11,839 bases of DNA, taken from assembly GCA_051880395.1 (NCBI GenBank), contig JBJENW010000197.1, forward strand, positions 1 to 11,839, written 5' to 3'. Numbering within the stretch: position 1 is the stretch's first letter; the number at the start of each line of letters is the position of its first letter. The position numbers and the translations under genes are program-made. This document shows positions 1-5,314 of this stretch, piece after piece. This DNA is from JBJENW01 sp051880395. GTDB taxonomy: Bacteria > Bacillota > Clostridia > Lachnospirales > Lachnospiraceae. Below the pieces are notes generated by a model, which did no database searches, was not told where the DNA came from, and saw only the letters and a program-made list of their open reading frames with translations.

Positions 1-142
1 ACTTTATCGCTACTTTTTTATTTATTTTGAAACCTGCACGATGCCAACTGTGGAATCGCTGTTTCTTCTTGTGCTTTCCATTCTTGTCATGGAATCTGCT
101 CCATCCATTCGTTTTCTATACCGGCATTTTTTAAAGTCTTGA
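1..142 (+). pseudogene. Transposase fragment, N-terminal part, truncated
   Basis: A reading frame is open from base 2 and ends at a TGA at 140-142, so it continues upstream of the window. It reads ...FETCTMPTVESLFLLVLSIL...SIRFLYRHFLKS-stop. From memory this resembles the N-terminal region of IS4-like (DDE) transposases common in Lachnospiraceae, where a run like PTVESLFLLxLSxL...SIRFLYRHFL comes before the catalytic part; I could not check this by search. The catalytic core is absent. The stop codon lies in the outermost bases of hairpin element A (which begins at 139), so the frame breaks exactly at the element boundary. I see no continuation of the transposase to the right of element A. 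The family assignment is a recollection and moderately uncertain; the truncation at the element edge is seen directly. Confidence 0.5.
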
Positions 143-543
143 CGAAAAACATCTCAACCAATCGGTTCCAATACACAGTTTCCGGCATTCGGCTGGGAGA
201 GAAGACAGGGGGCGGCTGGTTCAAAAGTGGCTTTGGCAGAAATGATAGTGAGCTCGGATGGCTGGGATTGGGATGCCTTTGTTGTTTTTCGGTCGGCGGA
301 CTGGCTGTGCAAAATTGTACGCGCAAGAAAGAATCCGTTTTTGATTCTTACTTGCGCGTACAATTTTGTGCAGACTGTCCGACATTCGAAAAACAGCAAA
401 AATAAAGCATCACAATCCCACCCGTCCGAACTCGACTTCATTTCTGTCTAGCCACCTTTGAACCAGCCGCCCCTGTGTTCTCTCCCGGCCGAATGTCGGA
501 AACGTCCGCATAGGACCCCCCCAATAGAGATATTTTTCGTCAA
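139..543 (+). repeat. Long hairpin element A (noncoding near-palindrome, ~405 bp)
   Basis: This is one near-continuous imperfect inverted repeat. The termini TTGACGAAAAACATCTC (139-155) and its partner at 527-543 pair with one C-A mismatch. Successive helices fold inward: 183-234 with 447-497; 254-276 with 407-429; a perfect 17-bp stem 311-327 with 351-367; and 329-335 with 343-349 closing the 7-base loop CGTTTTT (336-342). Internal loops lie between the helices, for example CTTTGG (231-236) opposite CTGTCTAG (444-451), and a bulge in AAAAATAAAGC near 398-408. Reading frames on both strands through it are by-products of the symmetry and have no ribosome binding site. Element C has the same architecture, the same apical loop and the same internal loops but different helix sequences. 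It may be a structured RNA, a MITE-like mobile element, or both; no promoter for it was recognised. Confidence 0.85.
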
Positions 544-636
544 ACTCCCCAAAAAGTAGTGGAGCCAGTAACGTAGTGGTTTGCTCGACAATTCAGAATT
601 TGGGCAAAAAAATAATTTAAAATCTGTTTGAGGGGC

Positions 637-664
637 TTGACAAGGGAAGGAATTTTGGTATAAT
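637..664 (+). promoter_or_regulatory. Consensus promoter of the metal-resistance operon
   Basis: TTGACA at 637-642, a 16-bp spacer and TATAAT at 659-664: both hexamers match the sigma-A consensus perfectly. Transcription would start near 671, just before the palindromic operator at 678-691 and about 50 bp before the first gene at 724. Such a strong core promoter overlapped by a repressor site fits a metal-inducible, ArsR-controlled operon. Confidence 0.85.
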
Positions 665-672
665 AAAGACAA

Positions 673-696
673 ACATATGAACGAATGTTCAAATAA
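673..696 (+). promoter_or_regulatory. ArsR/SmtB-type operator
   Basis: The core is the perfect palindrome TGAAC-GAAT-GTTCA (678-691), flanked by AT-rich bases (ATA before, AATA after). This matches the known style of ArsR/SmtB/CzrA/CadC operators, which are imperfect repeats built on TGAAC...GTTCA. It lies just downstream of the -10 box, over the predicted start site, so a bound repressor would block initiation. The natural ligand is the ArsR-family protein encoded at 3036-3401, the last gene of this operon, giving autoregulation. Confidence 0.75.
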
Positions 697-723
697 AAGA
701 ATAAAGAGAAAGGATGATCGGAT

Positions 724-942
724 ATGAAAAAGACATATAAAATTGAGGTAGATTGCGCAAATTGTGCAAATAAAATGGAGGAAGCAGCGAATCGTACCAA
801 AGGAGTGAAACAGGCGACGGTCAATTTTATGACACTGAAGATGGCAGTGGAGTTTGAAGAAGGAGTCGATCCGAAAAGCGTGATGAAAGAAGTATTAGAA
901 AATTGCAAGATCGTGGAGGATGACTGCGAGATTTACCTTTAG
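724..942 (+). CDS. Free-standing HMA-type heavy-metal-binding protein
   Basis: A 72-aa soluble protein consisting of a single heavy-metal-associated (ferredoxin-like) domain. The metal-binding loop reads D10-C11-A-N-C14, the CxxC motif preceded by Asp. That DCxxC variant is the one found in N-terminal domains of Zn/Cd/Pb ATPases (ZntA/CadA); copper domains usually have MxCxxC. Two more cysteines lie near the C-terminus. The start is supported by GAAAGGA at 707-713. It is the first gene of the operon and is followed after 15 bp by a P1B ATPase that lacks this domain. I infer that it is the detached N-terminal metal-binding domain of that pump, acting in the cytoplasm as a metal donor or regulatory subunit. 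Length and fold fit the family well. Confidence 0.85.
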   Translation: MKKTYKIEVDCANCANKMEEAANRTKGVKQATVNFMTLKMAVEFEEGVDPKSVMKEVLENCKIVEDDCEIYL

Positions 943-957
943 AAAGGAGAAGGGGTT

Positions 958-2829
958 ATGACGAAAAAACAGAAAAAGACAGGAATTCGGATTCTTGTGA
1001 CAGCGGTTTTGCTGGTGGTACTATCCCTGCTTTCGGTGGAAGGATATGTACGGTTTGCATTGTTTTTGATTCCGTATCTGTTGATCGGATATGATATCTT
1101 AAAAAAAGCTTGGAAAGGTATTTTGCATAAGCAGGTATTTGACGAAAATTTTTTAATGGCGGTGGCGACAGTCGGAGCAATTGCATTGGGGGAATATTCG
1201 GAAGGTGTAGCCGTGATGTTGTTTTATCAGATCGGTGAATGGTTTCAGAGTTATGCGGTTGGAAAAAGCCGGAAAAATATCAGTGAACTGATGGACATCC
1301 GACCGGATTATGCCAATGTAGAACGTGAGGGAGCACTGGAAAAAGTGGACCCGGATGAAGTGGAGATCGGTTCTGTGATCGTTGTTTCGCCGGGAGAAAA
1401 AATACCGATCGACGGTACGATTATAGAAGGAACGGCGACATTGAATACCAGTGCGTTGACAGGAGAGAGCCTGCCGCGTGAAGTAAAGACCGGTGATGCG
1501 GTCATCAGTGGATGCATCAATCTTTCTGGCGTGCTTCGCATTCAGACAACGAAAGAGTTCGGAGAATCCACAGTGTCAAAGATTTTGGAACTGGTAGAGA
1601 ATTCAAGTATGCGAAAAGCAAAGTCGGAGAATTTTATTTCGAAATTTGCCCGTTATTATACACCGGCAGTTTGTTATAGTGCACTGGCACTTGCGGTATT
1701 GCCACCACTTGTACGAATGGCAGCGCTTGGGTTAGAGCCTTGCTGGGGAGATTGGATCTACCGGGCACTGACATTTTTGGTCATCAGTTGTCCGTGCGCG
1801 TTAGTCATCAGTATCCCACTGACCTTTTTTGCCGGAATCGGTGGAGCGAGCCGACAGGGAATTCTGGTAAAAGGCTCGAATTATCTGGAAACGTTATCCC
1901 AGACGAAATGTGTGGTATTTGATAAAACAGGAACGATGACGCAGGGCGTTTTTGAAGTCAGTGGTGTACATCATAATATTGTCGAAGAAGAAAAAATGCT
2001 CGAATACGCAGCTTTGGTGGAAAGTTATTCGTCCCATCCGATCAGTAAAAGCCTGCAACGTGCCTATGGAAAAACTCTGGATTCTTCCCGTGTAACGCAG
2101 GTGGAAGAAATCAGTGGAAACGGCGTAACAGCTCTGGTGGATAAAATTGCGGTAGCAGCTGGAAATGAAAAACTTATGAGAAGGCTGGGCTTAGAACCAA
2201 TCGCATGCCACAAAGTCGGAACGATCGTACACATGGCAATCGACGGAAAATATGCGGGTCATCTGGTGATCGCCGATCAGTTGAAACCGCATGCAAAAGA
2301 AGCGATTGAAGATCTGAAGAAAGCAGGAATACACAAGACCGTGATGCTGACAGGAGATGCAAAAAAAGTGGCAGAACACGTAGCAGGCGAACTGGGCATC
2401 GAAACCGTATACAGCGAACTACTTCCAGAGGATAAAGTGACAAAGGTGGAAGAGCTTTTGAAAGCCTGTAAAGAAAAAGAGAAGCTGGCTTTTGTAGGCG
2501 ACGGGATCAACGATGCACCGGTATTATCCCGCGCAGATATCGGAATCGCAATGGGAGCGCTTGGTTCCGATGCAGCGATTGAGGCTGCTGATGTGGTACT
2601 CATGGATGATGATCCGAAAAAAATAGCAAAAGCGATTCAGATCGCAAAAAAATGTATGCGTATCGTCTACGAAAACATTGTCTTTGCGATTGGAATCAAA
2701 CTGATCTGTCTGGTACTCGGGGCACTTGGAATTGCAAATATGTGGCTGGCGATCTTTGCGGATGTGGGTGTGATGATCTTAGCTGTACTGAATGCGATTC
2801 GCGCCTTATTTACAAAAAAACAGAGTTGA
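958..2829 (+). CDS. P1B-2-type ATPase, Zn/Cd/Pb exporter lacking an N-terminal HMA domain
   Basis: A 623-aa membrane pump with all P-type ATPase landmarks: TGES actuator loop at 168-171, CPC metal site in a membrane helix at 278-280, phosphorylated Asp322 in DKTGT, HP motif at H360-P361 and GDGINDAP starting at G514. The last membrane pair carries K581 (GIKLIC) and D602 (FADVG), followed by a conserved N/R. This is the signature of the P1B-2 group, which exports Zn2+, Cd2+ and Pb2+; copper pumps have different residues there. Family members such as CadA are usually about 700-730 aa with an N-terminal HMA domain. Here the protein begins almost directly with membrane helices, and the HMA domain is the separate upstream gene. 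The start is supported by AAAGGAG upstream. It should expel toxic divalent metals from the cytoplasm, under control of the ArsR repressor downstream. Confidence 0.93.
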   Translation: MTKKQKKTGIRILVTAVLLVVLSLLSVEGYVRFALFLIPYLLIGYDILKKAWKGILHKQVFDENFLMAVATVGAIALGEYSEGVAVMLFYQIGEWFQSYAVGKSRKNISELMDIRPDYANVEREGALEKVDPDEVEIGSVIVVSPGEKIPIDGTIIEGTATLNTSALTGESLPREVKTGDAVISGCINLSGVLRIQTTKEFGESTVSKILELVENSSMRKAKSENFISKFARYYTPAVCYSALALAVLPPLVRMAALGLEPCWGDWIYRALTFLVISCPCALVISIPLTFFAGIGGASRQGILVKGSNYLETLSQTKCVVFDKTGTMTQGVFEVSGVHHNIVEEEKMLEYAALVESYSSHPISKSLQRAYGKTLDSSRVTQVEEISGNGVTALVDKIAVAAGNEKLMRRLGLEPIACHKVGTIVHMAIDGKYAGHLVIADQLKPHAKEAIEDLKKAGIHKTVMLTGDAKKVAEHVAGELGIETVYSELLPEDKVTKVEELLKACKEKEKLAFVGDGINDAPVLSRADIGIAMGALGSDAAIEAADVVLMDDDPKKIAKAIQIAKKCMRIVYENIVFAIGIKLICLVLGALGIANMWLAIFADVGVMILAVLNAIRALFTKKQS

Positions 2830-2851
2830 TAAAAACAATCGTGCGAAAAAT

Positions 2852-3010
2852 GTTCTCTCGAAATCTCCCTTGCGCCTGCTTTTGCGGCTGATTTTCCGCC
2901 AGATGCACACAAATTTAATCAACGTACGCTCCACGTACGCCTCATAAATTTGTGCACATCTGACAAAAAATCATCTCACAAAATCAGGCACAAAGAGATT
3001 CCGAGAGAAC
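2852..3010 (-). repeat. Hairpin element D inside the metal operon (~159 bp)
   Basis: GTTCTCTCG (2852-2860) pairs with 3002-3010 and the pairing continues inward through AATCTC, GCCTG, TGATTTT, CAGATG and CACAAATTTA blocks to an apical CGTACG-CTCCA-CGTACG hairpin (2923-2939). By my hand alignment most irregularities on the + strand are C-A or A-C oppositions (about nine) and only one is G-T. Read from the - strand, those nine become G-U wobbles, so the helix is almost continuous there; that is why I assign the minus strand. The termini differ from those of elements A-C, so this is a different element. It sits between the ATPase stop and the arsR ribosome binding site. In the sense transcript it could also act as an RNA processing or stability barrier between the two genes. 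No promoter for it was recognised. Confidence 0.75.
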
Positions 3011-3035
3011 ATAAAATACAAGAGGAGGTGGCGAT

Positions 3036-3401
3036 ATGCCGAAAGAAGAAAAAGAGCAGGAATGTTGTGATGCAGTAGAAGTGCATGAGGAGTTACTGAA
3101 AATTGTAGAAGAAACCATGCCGGAGGAAACAGAATTATATGATCTGGCAGAGTTGTTTAAAGTGTTCGGAGATTCCACACGGATTCGGATCTTATTTGTA
3201 CTTTTTGAAGCAGAAGTCTGTGTCTGCGACTTAGCGAAAGTCTTAAACATGACACAGTCTGCAATCTCACACCAATTGCGTATCTTAAAACAAAATAAAC
3301 TGGTAAAAAGCCGCCGGGAGGGAAAATCCATATTTTATTCTCTCGCAGATTCCCATGTACGAACCATCATAGCCGCCGGCTGCGAACACATCGAAGAATA
3401 A
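3036..3401 (+). CDS. ArsR/SmtB-family metal-sensing repressor
   Basis: A 121-aa winged-helix repressor. The DNA-reading region is DLAKVLNMTQSAISHQLRIL, followed by the wing (SRREGKSIFYSL). Both classical metal sites are visible. One is a thiol site from C10-C11 near the N-terminus plus C62 and C64 in the CVC motif (alpha-3N type, as in CadC). The other is D105, H107, H118 and E121 with spacing identical to the alpha-5 zinc site of SmtB/CzrA (D-x-H...H-x-x-E). It therefore probably senses Cd/Pb and Zn and leaves DNA when metal binds. The start is supported by GAGGAGG at 3022-3028. It is the last gene of the operon, about 200 bp behind the ATPase with hairpin D between, and probably binds the operator at 678-691. 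Hairpin element B begins only 2 bp after its stop. Confidence 0.92.
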   Translation: MPKEEKEQECCDAVEVHEELLKIVEETMPEETELYDLAELFKVFGDSTRIRILFVLFEAEVCVCDLAKVLNMTQSAISHQLRILKQNKLVKSRREGKSIFYSLADSHVRTIIAAGCEHIEE

Positions 3402-3403
3402 GG

Positions 3404-3674
3404 GATGAAAAATATCTCAACCGATGGGGATTCCTATACGGACGCGGGTGTTTCCCCGAGGGATGGTCTTCTGAAAAAACACGTCTCCTGTGCAGCTGAG
3501 CTAACTCTTAAGATTCTCTAAGCCACCATAGAACCAAAGGTTCATTGGATAGCCTTCGTGCCTAAGAGAATCTAAAGAGTGGATCTCACCTGCACCCGCC
3601 GAAATGTTTTTTCAGAAGACCATCCCTCGGGGAAAACCGCTGTGTATTGGAACCGATTGGCTGAGATATTTTTG
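3404..3674 (-). repeat. Long hairpin element B (inverted family member, ~271 bp)
   Basis: Outer arms pair GAAAAATATCTC (3407-3418) with GAGATATTTTT (3663-3673). A perfect 30-bp helix joins 3452-3481 and 3605-3634. The inner part contains AGATTCTC (3511-3518) with GAGAATCT (3565-3572), and GAACC-AAA-GGTTC (3531-3543). Orientation is reversed relative to A and C: the 21 bases at 3640-3660 are the exact reverse complement of 158-178 at the left end of A. The tag TCCTATACGGACG (3432-3444) is the reverse complement of the right-end tags of A (503-515) and C (4122-4134). The central stems are unlike those of A and C, so this is a subtype sharing only the outer module. It begins 2 bp after the arsR stop and could also serve as a transcript end, although it lacks a simple GC stem plus U-tract terminator. 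Confidence 0.82.
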
Positions 3675-3763
3675 TTTGAGAAAAGTATTGGCTAACCGGC
3701 ACGTGATCTCAACTTTGCATTTTTCGTTTTAATTATACAGACTTGTTCATTTTTTGATATTTT

Positions 3764-4163
3764 GTCGAAAAACATCTCAACCTTTCGTTTCCCGTACGCA
3801 GTTTTCGGCATTTGGCGGGGGTGCACAGGGGAAGGCTGGTTGTGCAGTGGCTTTGACAGAAATGTTAGTGAGCTCGGGAGGGGAAAATCGCGATGCCTTT
3901 CCTGTCTTGCCGTGAGGCGGACTGGCTGTGCGGATGTGTATGTCAGAGAAAGAATCCGTTTTTGATTCTTACTCTGGCATACACATCCACACAGACTGTC
4001 CGACCTACGGAAGACAGGAAAAATAAAGCATCGCGATTTTCCCCTCCCGAACTCGACTACATTTCTGTCTAGCCACTGCACAACCAGCCTTCCCCTGTGC
4101 ACCCCCGCCAAATGCCGGAAACGTCCGTACAGGAAATCCCGAAAGACCGAGATATTTTTCATC
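3764..4163 (+). repeat. Long hairpin element C (~400 bp, sister of A)
   Basis: This is the best-paired member. Ends GAAAAACATCTC (3767-3778) and GAGATATTTTTC (4149-4160) pair with one C-A mismatch. A perfect 47-bp helix joins 3806-3852 and 4071-4117, a perfect 23-bp helix 3874-3896 and 4028-4050, and a 17-bp helix (one T-G) 3932-3948 and 3972-3988. AAGAATC (3950-3956) and GATTCTT (3964-3970) close the loop CGTTTTT (3957-3963). The loop and the internal mismatches equal those of element A, while the helices differ with both strands changed together. My hand count gives about ten A-C/C-A oppositions and three G-T pairs, weakly favouring the - strand as the folded one. The element ends directly before the -35 box of the rsmH promoter. 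Reading frames inside it are artefacts of the palindrome. Confidence 0.87.
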
Positions 4164-4193
4164 TTGCGTTCTTTTTGGGTTGTATGGTACACT
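4164..4193 (+). promoter_or_regulatory. Promoter of the rsmH-transporter unit
   Basis: TTGCGT (4164-4169), an 18-bp spacer and TACACT (4188-4193), with an extended -10 TG at 4185-4186. The start site would be near 4200, about 30 bp before the gene. The -35 box starts on the base after the end of hairpin element C. Confidence 0.6.
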
Positions 4194-4231
4194 GAAAGCA
4201 TTAGAAATTTGAAAGGAAAAGAGAGGATGGA

Positions 4232-5302
4232 ATGGGTGAGATAGAAAAGCAGCAGGAAGTACCACATAAAAGACGGGTGCATTATAAAGGAAAATATCCA
4301 AAACGGTACGAAGAAAAATACAAAGAACTGCAGCCGGAAAAATATCAGGAAACGATCGAGAAAGTGATCAAAAAAGGCAGCACGCCGGCTGGAATGCATC
4401 GTTCGATCATGGTAAACGAGATCCTCGATGTGCTCGCAATACAGCCGAAAGAGACGGGATTTGATGCGACATTGGGTTACGGCGGCCATACGCAGGCAAT
4501 GTTAAAGTGTCTGCAGGGGAGCGGACACCTGTATGCAACGGACGTTGACCCGATCGAGTCGGAGAAGACAAAAAAGAGGCTTGCGGATGCAGGATTCGGG
4601 GAAGAAATTTTGACGATCAAGCTGCAGAATTTTTGTACGATTGATGAGATTGCAAAAGAGGCAGGCGGATTTGATTTTATTTTGGCTGACCTTGGTGTCT
4701 CTTCTATGCAGATTGATAATCCACAGAGAGGATTTTCTTTTAAGGTAGATGGTCCGCTGGACCTTCGATTGAATCCACAGGCAGGCATCAGTGCTGCACA
4801 ACGGCTTCGGACTATTTCAGAGGAAGAACTGGCTGGTATGCTTTGGGAAAATTCGGATGAGCCGTATGCACAAGAACTGGCGAAGGCGATCATGAAAAAA
4901 AACCGCACAGGAAAATTCATTGATACAACGACAAAGCTGCGTCAGGTGATAGAGGAAACACTTGATTTTTTACCGAAAGAAGAAAAAAAAGAGACGGTGA
5001 AAAAGACCTGTCAGCGAGTATTTCAGGCACTTCGCATTGATGTCAATCACGAATTTGAAGTATTGTATGAATTTATGGAGAAAGTACCGATGGCACTAAA
5101 ACCTGGCGGTCGCGTGGCGATTCTTACGTTTCATTCAGGGGAAGACCGTCTCGTGAAAAAAGCGTTTAAAACAGGTTTCAAACAGGGCATTTACAGCGAT
5201 ATTGCAAAAGATGTGGTACGACCATCGAAAGAAGAATGTATGCAAAATGGACGTGCCAGATCGACAAAACTGCGATGGGCTGTGCGGTCAACAGAAAAAT
5301 AA
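4232..5302 (+). CDS. rsmH: RsmH/MraW-type 16S rRNA (cytosine-N4) methyltransferase paralogue
   Basis: A 356-aa SAM-dependent methyltransferase. The SAM loop is D78-ATLGYGGHT (canonical RsmH: DGTLGGGGHS), followed by the ATDVDP acidic strand. Family hallmarks are LADLGVSSMQID, RGFSF, DGPLDLRLNP, QALRIDVNHE and TFHSGEDRLVK (canonical SFHSLEDR). RsmH methylates N4 of C1402 in the 16S rRNA decoding centre. Two features differ from the classical cell-division-cluster enzyme: a basic, lysine- and tyrosine-rich N-terminal extension of about 50 residues before the usual start region (MHRSIMVNE), and a location away from mraZ/ftsL. It is therefore likely a second copy; whether it methylates the same base is unknown. 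The ribosome binding site AGAGG is at 4222-4226. The ABC transporter gene follows 12 bp after the stop, so the two are probably co-transcribed. Confidence 0.85.
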   Translation: MGEIEKQQEVPHKRRVHYKGKYPKRYEEKYKELQPEKYQETIEKVIKKGSTPAGMHRSIMVNEILDVLAIQPKETGFDATLGYGGHTQAMLKCLQGSGHLYATDVDPIESEKTKKRLADAGFGEEILTIKLQNFCTIDEIAKEAGGFDFILADLGVSSMQIDNPQRGFSFKVDGPLDLRLNPQAGISAAQRLRTISEEELAGMLWENSDEPYAQELAKAIMKKNRTGKFIDTTTKLRQVIEETLDFLPKEEKKETVKKTCQRVFQALRIDVNHEFEVLYEFMEKVPMALKPGGRVAILTFHSGEDRLVKKAFKTGFKQGIYSDIAKDVVRPSKEECMQNGRARSTKLRWAVRSTEK

Positions 5303-5314
5303 AGGAGAGAAACG

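Noticed and set aside
139..451. Open reading frames of 70-95 codons on both strands within element A
   Set aside because: They lie within the inverted repeat, overlap one another on both strands, have no ribosome binding site and read like low-complexity translations; the pairing explains the sequence better.
958..2829. Copper specificity for the P1B ATPase
   Set aside because: The last two membrane helices carry the K...D pair of the Zn/Cd/Pb group, and the partner HMA domain has DCxxC; copper pumps have other residues there.
2923..2939. Short palindrome CGTACG-CTCCA-CGTACG as an operator
   Set aside because: It is the apex of the long hairpin D and shares nothing with the TGAAC operator.
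139..4163. CRISPR array or retron
   Set aside because: No regularly spaced direct repeats, no cas genes and no reverse transcriptase are in the window; the repeats are long inverted structures.
3692..4489. A 265-codon minus-strand frame across element C and the rsmH 5' end
   Set aside because: It overlaps the well-supported rsmH gene and the hairpin arms, shows no protein family and is rich in Phe/Arg/His as expected for an antisense frame.
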